Positions 36,068 through 44,445 of a stretch of 64,000 nucleotides of DNA are shown in pieces. Below the pieces are notes generated by a model. The model searched no databases. It was not told the DNA's origin and worked only from the letters and a program-made list of their open reading frames with translations. A program made the translations under genes and the position numbers. The stretch lies in contig NZ_CP023994.1 in NCBI RefSeq assembly GCF_003194085.1, positions 1,488,001 through 1,552,000 on the forward strand. The letters are read 5' to 3'. The first letter of the stretch is position 1. Each line of letters begins with the position of its first letter. The DNA comes from Aurantimicrobium photophilum. GTDB lineage: Bacteria > Actinomycetota > Actinomycetes > Actinomycetales > Microbacteriaceae.

Positions 36068-37084
36068 GTGAACGCTGTAGTAACCCTGACCCCCGCTCCC
36101 GTGCTGGACCGCACCTACCTTGCCGAGGATCTCACTGTCGGCAAAGTGAACCGTGCGTATGAAGTCCACGAATACATGAGCGGTAAGGGCCTGAACGTTG
36201 CCCGCACCCTGCACCTTTCTAAGCACCCTGTTTCAGCTGTGCTCCCTATCGGTATGCAGGACCAGTACCTTCTCTTCTCCACTCCGTTCCCACAGATCTT
36301 GCGCATCATGCCCGTTCAGGGTCGTGTTCGCGTGAACACCACCGTGGTTGAGCGCGGCGGTCGCACCACCAACATCAACCAGCAGGCCATCCCCTTCACC
36401 ACTGAAGACTGGCGCAATGTTGTCGAGACCACGCTCGAGCAAGTCTCAGACATGAACGCTGACTGGCTGGTCGTATCCGGTATGCACCCCAAGATGATTG
36501 ACACCGGTCTCCCCATCGACCTCAGCGAACTCTTCTCTCGTGCCCGTGACTTGGGTGCTCGTGTGGGTCTGGACACCTCCGGTCCCGAACTCAAGCACTG
36601 GGGTCGCAGTGGTGAGGTCAACCTGATCAAGCCCAACGCTGATGAACTTGCTTCTCTCGTGGGTCACGAACTCCACACTCTTGGTGATGTCATCGAAGCA
36701 GGTCGTGAGCTCATCTCGACCGGCCTAGAAATCGCCCTAGTGAGCCTTGGCCCCGATGGTGCTATCGCCATCACTGCCGATGATGTTGTCTGGGCTTCGG
36801 CAGTTGCTCCAGAGGTCATCAACACCACCGGAGCTGGTGACGCATTCCTTGCTGGCTTCCTCAGCCAGGTTGTCAGCCCAGAAGCTTCTGCTGCTGGCCG
36901 CGAAGCAGGAACCCTTCCTGCACTAAGCCCCGAGGCTGCTTTGACTACAGGGTGCTCATGGGGTGCTCTGGCAGTGTCTTTGCCCACTACCTTGATCAGC
37001 TCCTTCGGAGATGCTCCAGTAGCGCAGCTGCGTGAGGTTGACCCCAACTACTCTCTTCTCGAGAAGGCAACTGTTCGCTACTAA
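36068..37084 (+). CDS. PfkB-family sugar kinase (1-phosphofructokinase/tagatose-6-phosphate kinase-like)
   Basis: A 338-residue ribokinase-fold enzyme. VVTLTPAPVLDRTY at the N-terminus and the EYMSGKGLNVARTL motif match the LacC/FruK branch. The ATP site and catalytic base are in INTTGAGDAFLAGF; LIKPNADELASLVG and ALVSLGPDGAIAI are also standard. The start is GTG 36068. The C-terminal region is slightly extended (residues 275-300, SPEASAAGREAGTLPALSPE). It is a single gene with its own terminator, so the exact sugar phosphate cannot be told. Confidence 0.87.
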   Translation: MNAVVTLTPAPVLDRTYLAEDLTVGKVNRAYEVHEYMSGKGLNVARTLHLSKHPVSAVLPIGMQDQYLLFSTPFPQILRIMPVQGRVRVNTTVVERGGRTTNINQQAIPFTTEDWRNVVETTLEQVSDMNADWLVVSGMHPKMIDTGLPIDLSELFSRARDLGARVGLDTSGPELKHWGRSGEVNLIKPNADELASLVGHELHTLGDVIEAGRELISTGLEIALVSLGPDGAIAITADDVVWASAVAPEVINTTGAGDAFLAGFLSQVVSPEASAAGREAGTLPALSPEAALTTGCSWGALAVSLPTTLISSFGDAPVAQLREVDPNYSLLEKATVRY

Positions 37085-37116
37085 AGCACGCAACATCATC
37101 TCGAAACACTTAACGA

Positions 37117-37144
37117 GGAAAGCCCCGCATCTGCGGGGCTTTCC
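37117..37144. terminator. Bidirectional terminator
   Basis: GGAAAGCCCCGC and GCGGGGCTTTCC form a perfect 12-bp stem with loop ATCT, followed by TTATG on the plus strand. It lies between the PfkB kinase gene and the convergent histidine kinase gene. Confidence 0.85.
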
Positions 37145-37160
37145 TTATGTGTAGAAGCAA

Positions 37161-38639
37161 TTACTGTGCAGCTGGCAGGCTCACAGTGAACATGGTCTTA
37201 CCGGGTTCACTGGTCACCGTCACGGTTCCGTGGTGGGCCTGAACAACGGCATTAACAATGGCCAAGCCCAGTCCGGTGCTTCCGGTTGCACGCGTGCGGG
37301 AAGCGTCTCCTCGAGTGAAACGTTCGAACAACTCCGGCATCTGTTCTTGAGGGATACCAGGACCATTATCAATCACCTTGAGCAGAACATTCTCGTCGTG
37401 CTTTTCCAGCACCACCTGAACTGTGGAGCCAGCAGGTGTGTGAACCCTGGCATTCGCCAACAGGTTCACCACTACCTGGTGCAAGCGAGCCTGGTCACCG
37501 ATGACTTCGAGAGGTTCTTCGGGAAGTTCCATATCCCAGGTGTGATCCGGTCCGGCAGCGTGAGCATCGCTCACAGCGTCGACAATGATGCGGGAGAGAT
37601 CAACTGGGCTGTTCTGAAGTTCACGGCCTTCGTCCAGGCGAGCCAAGAGTAAGAGATCTTCGACCAACCCGGTCATGCGGGTTGCTTCAGATTCGATGCG
37701 GTTCAGTGAGTGACGAACATCCTCGGGGAGCTCGGCACCACTGCGCCTGGTGAGTTCGGCATAGCCGCGAATAGAGGCCAGCGGCGTGCGCAGTTCGTGG
37801 CTGGCATCCGCCACGAAGCGGCGCACCTTCTCTTCGCTGGCTTGGCGGGCAGCGAAGGCATGAGAGATGTGTCCGAGCATGTGGTTGAAGGCAGAGCCCA
37901 CACGACCCACTTCGGTGCGGGGATCGGTGTCGTCTTCACTGACACGTTCCGCTAAATCAACATCTCCCTTATCGAGGGGAAGCTCAGCAACGCGAGTTGC
38001 TGAATCTGCAACACGATCGAGCGGGCGCAATTCGTAACGAATGAGCAAACGACCAGCAATGATGACCGCTCCCACACCAAATGCGGTCACCAACAAGATG
38101 ACGGTAATGAGTTGAGCACTGGCTGCATTGACTTCGGTCATCGGCAGAGCAATCACGAGCTTGGCATCGCCTGTGGTGTTGACCGCTATCGCGCGGTAAT
38201 CCTGCGACCCCTTGACGTGAATGGTGCTGGGCTCGCGGCTAATCTTCACCGTCGTGAAGTTCGAAATGTCTCCGACATCGACCAGTCGAACTTCACCGCG
38301 GTCGTTCAAAATGCCAGCCGTGGTGGAGCCATTAGCGGCGACAATGGCGACGAGAGTTCCTGCAGCCTGACCGGGCGCCAACAAGGCATTGTTGGGGCGG
38401 TCATCGTGATCGTTATCACCATCGTTGTGGCCGGGACGAACCGGAATACCGTCGGTGACGGCTTCCGTAGTTCGGATCACCGCACTGTTGAGCTGCGTGT
38501 CCAGTCGATCAACCAAGAAGGATCGCAGCGACAACACACTGACGACACCAATCAGGGCCGCGGCAACCACTAAAAGAGCTGCCATTGTCACCGTGAGGCG
38601 ACGACGCAGCGTCCAGGGAGCGCGGGTGACTTTCGACAT
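37161..38639 (-). CDS. Sensor histidine kinase
   Basis: A 492-residue membrane kinase. TM1 is at about residues 15-38, an extracytoplasmic sensor region at about 39-170 (including a His/Asp-rich stretch HNDGDNDHDD that might bind metal), TM2 at about 175-198, then HAMP. The phosphoacceptor is in DASHELRTPLASIRGY, followed by HATPase motifs VVNLLANARVHT (N box), VIDNGPGIP (G1) and STGLGLAIVNAVV (G2). The start overlaps the response regulator stop by 1 bp. It resembles actinobacterial MprB/TcrY-like kinases; the signal is unknown. Confidence 0.93.
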   Translation of the reverse strand: MSKVTRAPWTLRRRLTVTMAALLVVAAALIGVVSVLSLRSFLVDRLDTQLNSAVIRTTEAVTDGIPVRPGHNDGDNDHDDRPNNALLAPGQAAGTLVAIVAANGSTTAGILNDRGEVRLVDVGDISNFTTVKISREPSTIHVKGSQDYRAIAVNTTGDAKLVIALPMTEVNAASAQLITVILLVTAFGVGAVIIAGRLLIRYELRPLDRVADSATRVAELPLDKGDVDLAERVSEDDTDPRTEVGRVGSAFNHMLGHISHAFAARQASEEKVRRFVADASHELRTPLASIRGYAELTRRSGAELPEDVRHSLNRIESEATRMTGLVEDLLLLARLDEGRELQNSPVDLSRIIVDAVSDAHAAGPDHTWDMELPEEPLEVIGDQARLHQVVVNLLANARVHTPAGSTVQVVLEKHDENVLLKVIDNGPGIPQEQMPELFERFTRGDASRTRATGSTGLGLAIVNAVVQAHHGTVTVTSEPGKTMFTVSLPAAQ

Positions 38640-39379
38640 TATTCAGCCGGCTTGATCATGTAGCCAGCACCGCGAACGGTGTGCAGCATGGGCGAACCTT
38701 CGGCGTCAATCTTCTTGCGCAGGTAGGAGATGTAGATCTCCACGACTGAGCTCTTTCCACCAAAGTCGTAGTCCCAGACGCGGTCCAAAATTTGGCTCTT
38801 GCTCACCACGCGGCGAGGGTTACGCATGAGATAGCGCAGCAACTCGAACTCGGTTGCGGTCAGTTCAATGAGGCGACCAGCGCGGCGAACCTCGTGGCTG
38901 TCTTCATCCAGCTCGAGATCTCCCACAACTAGCACAGGGCTTTCGTTGGCATCCACGGTGAGGGTGGAGCGACGAATCAGTCCACGCAGTCGTGCCACAA
39001 CTTCTTCCAAGCTAAAGGGCTTGGTCACATAGTCGTCGCCGCCAGCAGTGAGACCAGCAATACGGTCATCGAGGGCATCCTTGGCGGTCAAGAATAGGAC
39101 GGGAACATCATTGCCATCTGCGCGGAGTCGTTGAAGAACCTGGAGGCCGTCGATGTCAGGAAGCATGATGTCGAGAACGATCGCATCGGGGCGGAAATCA
39201 CGCGCAGTGGTGATGGCGGATGAGCCATCGGCTGCGGTCTTGATTTCCCAGCCTTCATAACGCAAAGCCATCTGTAGTAGGTCGGTCAGCGAGGCTTCGT
39301 CGTCCACAACGAGGACACGGATGGGGGAACCATCGGCACGAGTGAGGCGGATGGGGGCTTGGGCAGTTGTTTCGTTCAC
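38639..39379 (-). CDS. OmpR-family response regulator
   Basis: A 246-residue regulator. Its receiver domain has the acidic pocket VLVVDDEASL, the phospho-acceptor Asp in IVLDIMLPDIDG, the switch Thr in LFLTAKD and the Lys in VTKPFSLEE. The C-terminal winged helix (LIELTATEFELLRYLMRNP and SYLRKKIDAEG) binds DNA. The start is GTG 39379, giving a 17-residue N-terminal extension; CATACT lies six bases upstream. It is translationally coupled to the kinase gene. Confidence 0.95.
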   Translation of the reverse strand: MNETTAQAPIRLTRADGSPIRVLVVDDEASLTDLLQMALRYEGWEIKTAADGSSAITTARDFRPDAIVLDIMLPDIDGLQVLQRLRADGNDVPVLFLTAKDALDDRIAGLTAGGDDYVTKPFSLEEVVARLRGLIRRSTLTVDANESPVLVVGDLELDEDSHEVRRAGRLIELTATEFELLRYLMRNPRRVVSKSQILDRVWDYDFGGKSSVVEIYISYLRKKIDAEGSPMLHTVRGAGYMIKPAE

Positions 39380-39478
39380 AAGATGAGTATGACGAAGTTT
39401 CCTATGAGAATCCTATGAACTGCCTAAGAAGGCTATGAATGTTCTGAGAGTGCGTCACTGCGGCGAGCGCACACACCG

Positions 39479-40144
39479 ATGTCCGCAGGACAAGCCAGAA
39501 TAGAGCTCGTGAGTTCAGCAGCTAACGTGGCCCAGATGCCCGAGACCAAGCCTCAGGCGGCCGAGCCTCACATTGCGTATCTCTCACGCATGGTCACCGA
39601 TGGTTCGGATGAGGCCGCCTGGCTTCGTGCCCGCTCTCGTGGCATTACCGCAACGGATGTGGCCAAGCTCAACAGCGTGAACGCCATTCCCACCGCGGCC
39701 CTGGAAAAACTTCGCGGATCCAGCTTTACCGGAAACGTCTACACCGACCACGGTAAGGCTCGTGAACCGGTCATTGCTGCGTGGGTGAAAGAGAACTTCT
39801 CCATCGAGCCCAGCTCTGCGTTGTTCCACTCGGAAGCAGAATCTCGTCACCTTGCCACGCCCGATGGCATTGGTGTGGTGGAGGAAACCCTCATTCTTGC
39901 TGAGATCAAAACCAGCCAAAAGCCCTTCGAAGGTGTCCCTGCTGGATATCTGCGTCAGGTCTACTGGCAGCAATACGTGCTCGGTGCTGAGCGCACCTTG
40001 TTCGTGTGGGAACAGCACGAAAACTTTGTGCCCGTCTCGGACACCCCCAAGCACATCTGGATAGAGCGCGATGAGCGCGCAATCCGCGATCTCGTCTATC
40101 TCGCAAACGGGCTCATTGGTGAGCTTCACCGCCTGACGAACTAA
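39479..40144 (+). CDS. YqaJ-like (lambda exonuclease-fold) nuclease
   Basis: A 221-residue protein with the YqaJ/PD-(D/E)xK core. Seen are WLRARSRGITATDVAKL, the acidic TDHGKAREPVIAAWV segment, HLATPDGIGV and the catalytic LAEIKTSQKPF (E-x-K), followed by LRQVYWQQYVLGAERT. YqaJ proteins are usually phage recombination exonucleases, but there are no phage genes around. The start may be ATG 39479 or, more likely by the leaderless pattern, GTG 39509 (CAGAAT seven bases upstream). A GNAT gene follows 9 bp downstream. Confidence 0.85.
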   Translation: MSAGQARIELVSSAANVAQMPETKPQAAEPHIAYLSRMVTDGSDEAAWLRARSRGITATDVAKLNSVNAIPTAALEKLRGSSFTGNVYTDHGKAREPVIAAWVKENFSIEPSSALFHSEAESRHLATPDGIGVVEETLILAEIKTSQKPFEGVPAGYLRQVYWQQYVLGAERTLFVWEQHENFVPVSDTPKHIWIERDERAIRDLVYLANGLIGELHRLTN

Positions 40145-40153
40145 GGAACCACC

Positions 40154-40762
40154 ATGGCACTACCTGAGATCCCCACCCTTGTCGGTGACTATGTTCGCTT
40201 AGAACCTTTGAGCCACGAACATGCGGCTGACCTCTCTATTGCCAGCGATGACGGCAAGCTGCACGAGCTGTGGTACACCTGGGTTCCTGATGCTGCCGGC
40301 ATGACTGCCGAGATTGACCGCCGCCTTGGACTCTACGCGCAGGGAACCATGATGCCGTTTGCCACTATTGATGTGGAGTCGGGTAAAGCCATTGGCATGA
40401 CCACCTTCATGAACATGAAGCTCGAAAACTTCAAGATCGAGATCGGTTCCACCTGGATGGCGGCCAGCTATCAGGGAACCGCTATCAACCCCGAAGCCAA
40501 ACTCCTTATGCTCAGCTATGCCTTCGACGTACTGAATTGCAACGCTGTTGAGCTGCGCACCCACGAGAAGAATGCTCAGTCTCGAGCAGCTATTGAAAAG
40601 CTCGGCGCCAAACTCGATGGCATGCTGCGCAACGACATGGTCATGGGCAATGGCACCCTGCGCAACACCGCCGTCTACTCCATCACCAAGGACGAGTGGC
40701 CTGGTGTTCACGACGGTCTCATTGCCCGCCTCGATGATCTTGAGCAGGCAGAAGAGGCCTAA
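40154..40762 (+). CDS. GNAT family N-acetyltransferase (RimJ/RimL-like)
   Basis: A 202-residue acetyl-CoA-dependent transferase of the RimJ/RimL type (Acetyltransf_3). It starts with LVGDYVRLEPLSHEHAADL; the core shows AIGMTTFMNMKLENFKIEIGSTW-type strands and the late motif AVELRTHEKNAQSRAAIEKLGA, with the conserved Asn of the CoA-binding turn. AAGGA is upstream. It is probably co-transcribed with the YqaJ nuclease. The substrate (protein N-terminus or small molecule) cannot be told. Confidence 0.9.
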   Translation: MALPEIPTLVGDYVRLEPLSHEHAADLSIASDDGKLHELWYTWVPDAAGMTAEIDRRLGLYAQGTMMPFATIDVESGKAIGMTTFMNMKLENFKIEIGSTWMAASYQGTAINPEAKLLMLSYAFDVLNCNAVELRTHEKNAQSRAAIEKLGAKLDGMLRNDMVMGNGTLRNTAVYSITKDEWPGVHDGLIARLDDLEQAEEA

Positions 40763-40765
40763 GAA

Positions 40766-41833
40766 CTAGCCTCGGTTATACGAACCGAGTGCCTCCACCA
40801 ATGCCTCGTTGGCTTCAGGGGATCCCACTGAGATGCGGATTCCGGTGCCGCTAAAGGCCCGACCAATGATGCCGCGGCTCATCAGGTGAGCCTGAAGGGC
40901 ATCGGTTTCTTCCCCTGCTGCAAGCCACACAAAGTTAGCCTGCGAGGCAGGAGCGTCCCAGTCGGTGGTGGCGAGGTAGGCCTCAAGCTTGGCGCGTTCT
41001 TCGAGAAGAACATCAATGCGTGCCTGTAGTTCAGGCTCTGCCAATAGTGATGCCACACCGGCAGCCTGAGCAATGTCGGTCACGCCAAAGGGCAAAGCGA
41101 CTTTGGCAAGACCTTCCATCACCTCGGGGCGTGCAACGGTGTAGCCAAGACGCAGAGCGGCAAGGCCGTAGGCCTTGGAGAAGGTGTGAAGAACTGCAAC
41201 GTTGGGGAACTCACGGTAGAGCTCCAAACCACGGGCAGCATCAGGATCGTTCTGGAAGTGCACGTACGCTTCGTCGATGACGACGAGTATGTGCGGGGGA
41301 ACCTGTGCAAGGAATGCTCGCAGCTCTTCATGTCCCACGGCTGTTCCGGTGGGGTTGTTGGGCGTGCAGATGAAGATGAGTTTGGTGGCAGGGGTAATCG
41401 CCGCAATCATCGCGGGAAGATCATGCCGGTGATCAGCAGTGAGAGGAACCTCCACCGGAGTAGCCCCGGCTCCGCGCACCAAGATGGGATACGCCTCGAA
41501 GGAACGCCAGGCATACATCACTTCATCCCCGTGACCAGCGAAGGCACGAATGAGTTGACCGGCAACTTCGACAGATCCCGTGCCAAAGGCGAGTTCTGAT
41601 TCCTTCACACCCAGACGCTGGGCCAAAGCTGCCGTGAGCACAGGTGCTGCCATGTTGGGATAGCGGTGCATCGTGGATGCTGCATCCGTAATAGCTTGGA
41701 TGACCGAGGGAAGGGGCGGGTAAGGGTTCTCGTTCGACGAGAGTTTGTACACCGGACCATCCCAGCCGTCCACGGTGGACTTCCCTGGCTTATAGGCAGG
41801 GATGTTCTCGATGTGGGCAGGCTGCTTAATCAC
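40766..41833 (-). CDS. hisC: Histidinol-phosphate aminotransferase
   Basis: A 355-residue fold-type I PLP aminotransferase. Landmarks are YKLSSNENPYPPLP, FGTGSVEVAGQLIRAF, CTPNNPTGTAVG, IDEAYVHFQ and the PLP-Lys in LHTFSKAYGLAALRLGY. HisC acts in histidine synthesis; close paralogues transaminate phenylalanine or aromatic keto acids, and no other his gene is nearby, so the substrate is moderately certain. The start is GTG 41833, with TATCGT six bases upstream. Confidence 0.88.
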   Translation of the reverse strand: MIKQPAHIENIPAYKPGKSTVDGWDGPVYKLSSNENPYPPLPSVIQAITDAASTMHRYPNMAAPVLTAALAQRLGVKESELAFGTGSVEVAGQLIRAFAGHGDEVMYAWRSFEAYPILVRGAGATPVEVPLTADHRHDLPAMIAAITPATKLIFICTPNNPTGTAVGHEELRAFLAQVPPHILVVIDEAYVHFQNDPDAARGLELYREFPNVAVLHTFSKAYGLAALRLGYTVARPEVMEGLAKVALPFGVTDIAQAAGVASLLAEPELQARIDVLLEERAKLEAYLATTDWDAPASQANFVWLAAGEETDALQAHLMSRGIIGRAFSGTGIRISVGSPEANEALVEALGSYNRG

Positions 41834-41839
41834 AGTTCA

Positions 41840-41845
41840 ACGATA
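41840..41845 (-). promoter_or_regulatory. -10 element of a leaderless hisC promoter
   Basis: TATCGT on the minus strand, then TGAACT, then GTG at 41833. It supports a leaderless message starting with GUG. Confidence 0.45.
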
Positions 41846-41887
41846 CCGGTGATAGTTACCGGTACTTCTGCGCATCGAGAGGGAAAG

Positions 41888-42703
41888 TTAGATGCTGGGG
41901 TTTGAACCTAGGTCGGCGACGAGGGTTCCCCCGTTGAAGGTTGTGCCAACCTCACGGAAGTAGCCACCCAGGATTTTCTCAACAGGCAAGATTGAGCCCA
42001 GCTCGTCCCACTGCGAATCTCCGAGAGTCAACTCTGCGGTTCCGCCCCAGGCCTGACCGAGGTCAAGGTCAACGCCACCCATTGTGATGAGTTGGTCAAG
42101 AGAGTTACCAGCACCTGGGGTGATCGATGGAACCCAGCGGTTGTGAAGCATCTTGTGACCGTTGACGAAACCGTTGCTTTCGACGGGACCGGTGAGGGTC
42201 ACCTTTGCTGAAGCGAGACGGTGGTCATAAGCGGCCAGGCTTGCACCGAACTTGGCGCCTGCTTCGAGGGTGGGGGTTGCCTTACCTCGGTTGTAGACGC
42301 GAGTGGAATGCATGGATCCTAGCTTCTTGGGGTAGCCCTGGAACCAGCCACGAGCCATAGCGAAGTCCTTGGTTACCCAGATGGCCACGCAGCGACTGTA
42401 GGTGACGCCTTCGTACTTGCAGCGGACAACCACGAAGGTTTCCATGTACTGCGAGCGATCGGGATCGAGAAGTTCTTCGAAGTCGTCAGAGCAGGACTGC
42501 CAGTCAGCCCAAATCAGTGCCACAGCACCGGGCTCTTCGTCGGCAAGCTCGAGTTCGGGAGGAAGAATGGCGCGCACGTTGGCAGGATCGGTCAGGTACT
42601 CGACAGTGAGTAGCGTTCCGGAGTAGTGCCACGGCATCTCGGGAATGATGGCGCTCTTCCCGGTTGGGGTCTTGGGCGCAAGAAAACCTTTGAGTTCAGT
42701 CAT
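41888..42703 (-). CDS. Acetoacetate decarboxylase family protein
   Basis: A 271-residue ADC-fold protein. The Schiff-base Lys region is in WFQGYPKKLGSMHSTR, with the active-site Glu/Arg neighbourhood seen in YRDxx-like CKYEGVTYSRC. Family members include true acetoacetate decarboxylases and relatives with aldolase-dehydratase or unknown activity, so the reaction is uncertain. It diverges from an amino acid permease gene across 137-167 bp that contains dyads; the two may be co-regulated. TATAAT lies eight bases before the ATG. Confidence 0.85.
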   Translation of the reverse strand: MTELKGFLAPKTPTGKSAIIPEMPWHYSGTLLTVEYLTDPANVRAILPPELELADEEPGAVALIWADWQSCSDDFEELLDPDRSQYMETFVVVRCKYEGVTYSRCVAIWVTKDFAMARGWFQGYPKKLGSMHSTRVYNRGKATPTLEAGAKFGASLAAYDHRLASAKVTLTGPVESNGFVNGHKMLHNRWVPSITPGAGNSLDQLITMGGVDLDLGQAWGGTAELTLGDSQWDELGSILPVEKILGGYFREVGTTFNGGTLVADLGSNPSI

Positions 42704-42711
42704 AGGACAAG

Positions 42712-42717
42712 ATTATA
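42712..42717 (-). promoter_or_regulatory. Consensus -10 (TATAAT) of the acetoacetate-decarboxylase-like gene
   Basis: TATAAT on the minus strand, eight bases before the ATG at 42703, so the message has almost no leader. Confidence 0.5.
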
Positions 42718-42818
42718 TGGTCATTCGTATCCAAACAAACATATTTTCGAAACATAACGTTTAGGCGAAAATGCACTGTTTGGCTTGACGTCGACCTTAT
42801 TTATTGGGAAAGTTAGAA

Positions 42819-42840
42819 AATCGTTTCTATCCGAACGATT
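42819..42840. promoter_or_regulatory. Operator-like inverted repeat upstream of the permease gene
   Basis: AATCGTT and AACGATT are exact complements separated by eight bases (TCTATCCG). It lies 30 bp upstream of the permease start. A related sequence CGTATCCAAAC occurs at 42725-42735, near the divergent promoter. Confidence 0.45.
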
Positions 42841-42870
42841 ATGGATATGAACTCAATGAGGAGATCAATG

Positions 42871-44379
42871 ATGTCAACCGCGCAAACGGCTGAAGACACC
42901 TCCCTAAAGAAGGGACGTCTTGGCGTCCTGGGAATCGTCTTCTTCGTCGTCGCAGCTTCCGCGCCCCTCGTGGGCATGACAGGTGCTGTTCCTGTCGCCA
43001 TGCTCGCCGGTAACGGCGCAGCCGCCCCAGGCGCTTACCTCGCCGTGGGCATCGTCCTGCTCTTGTTCAGCGTTGGTTACACCGCCATGGCGCACAAGGT
43101 CACCAACACTGGTGCTTTCTTCGCTTACGTCGGCCGTGGCCTCGGCATCAAAGCCGGTGTTGCGTCCGCATTCATCTCCATCGTGGGATATGTCACCATT
43201 CAGCTGGCCATCTACGGTTTCTTCGGTGCGATTCTTTCCGGCCAGATGGCTGCCCTCGGACTTGAACTGCCATGGTATGTCTGGAGCATCCTTGCATGGG
43301 CTCTTGTGACCGCATTGTCACTTCTGAGTGTTGATGTCGGAGCCAAGGTTCTCGGCACCCTCATGATTCTGGAACTTCTTTCGCTCATCATCACTGCCAT
43401 TGCAATCCTTGCTAACGGCGGTCCTGAGGGCTGGAACATTGGTGCATCTTTCGCTCCTGACCAGATCTTCGCAGGTGGCTTCGGCGGCGGTGCAGGTATC
43501 GCTATTGCTTTCGCTTTCGCTTCCTTCATTGGTTTTGAAGCAACTGCTATCTACGGCGAAGAATCCGTCGACCCTAAGAAGACCGTTCGTCGCGCAACCT
43601 ACTGGGCTATCGGAATCATCACTGCACTCTTCGCAGTGGTGTCTTTCGCCATGGTTACCGGCATGGGCGCTAACGCAATCTTCGACCAGGTCATTGAGCG
43701 TTCATCCATCGAGGGTGTGCCACTGGCTGACCCCGCAGCTGTTCTGTTCTCACTGACAGACCAGTACGTCGGCGGCTGGATGGTTACCATCATGAGCTGG
43801 CTCGTTGTCTCGAGCCTGTTCGCTGGTTTGCTCGCATTCCAGAACGCAACTGCTCGTTACTTCTTCGCTATGGGTCGCGGTGGCATCTTGTCAGAGCGCT
43901 TCGCTCACGTGAACAAGGCGGGTGCTCCTCGTGCAGGTGTCATCCTCACCTCGATCATTGCTCTCGTTGTCATCGTGATCTTCGCAGTGGCTCAGCTTGA
44001 CCCCGTACTCAACCTGTTCTTCTGGATGTCGGCCATCACCGCCATCTCGATCATCTTGGTTGAAATCTTGGTCAGCGTTGCGGTCATCGCTTACTTCGCT
44101 AAGAACAGCGGTGCGAATGCATGGCAGGGCAAGATTGCTCCTGCCCTGGCAGCAATTGGTCTCGTACTCGGTGAGTACCTGCTGATGAGCCGCTTCAACC
44201 TGCTGGCTGGAACTGTTGCCGACGGCGTGGACCCATCGCTTCCTGAAAGCGCATGGGCACTGAGCCCCCTCGGCTGGTTCCTGGTGCTGCTGCCCTTCAT
44301 CGCTGGAATCATCGGCTTCATTGTCGCTGCAGTCCAGGGTAAGGAAAAGGCTGCACTGACCGAGGACATTCTGTCCTAA
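42871..44379 (+). CDS. APC-family amino acid permease
   Basis: A 502-residue transporter with about twelve membrane segments. GLVFFVVAASAPLVGMTG-like IVFFVVAASAPLVGMTGAV forms TM1 with the unwound-helix region, and FASFIGFEATAIYGEESVDP is the conserved TM6 segment of amino acid-polyamine-organocation permeases. The frame opens at 42841, but AGGAG at 42859-42863 is seven bases from ATG 42871, so that start is preferred. It diverges from the ADC-family gene. The substrate is unknown. Confidence 0.9.
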   Translation: MSTAQTAEDTSLKKGRLGVLGIVFFVVAASAPLVGMTGAVPVAMLAGNGAAAPGAYLAVGIVLLLFSVGYTAMAHKVTNTGAFFAYVGRGLGIKAGVASAFISIVGYVTIQLAIYGFFGAILSGQMAALGLELPWYVWSILAWALVTALSLLSVDVGAKVLGTLMILELLSLIITAIAILANGGPEGWNIGASFAPDQIFAGGFGGGAGIAIAFAFASFIGFEATAIYGEESVDPKKTVRRATYWAIGIITALFAVVSFAMVTGMGANAIFDQVIERSSIEGVPLADPAAVLFSLTDQYVGGWMVTIMSWLVVSSLFAGLLAFQNATARYFFAMGRGGILSERFAHVNKAGAPRAGVILTSIIALVVIVIFAVAQLDPVLNLFFWMSAITAISIILVEILVSVAVIAYFAKNSGANAWQGKIAPALAAIGLVLGEYLLMSRFNLLAGTVADGVDPSLPESAWALSPLGWFLVLLPFIAGIIGFIVAAVQGKEKAALTEDILS

Positions 44380-44384
44380 CCAGT

Positions 44385-44433
44385 ACACAAAACTGGGGCG
44401 CTCATCTGCATAAGATGGGCGCCCCTTTTGTGT
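44385..44433. terminator. Bidirectional terminator
   Basis: GGGGCGCTCATCT pairs with AGATGGGCGCCCC (one G-T pair), loop GCATA, flanked by ACACAAAA and TTTTGTGT, so a U-rich tail is available on either strand. It lies between the permease and the convergent fumarase gene. Confidence 0.85.
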
Positions 44434-44445
44434 GTCTGGAAGCTA

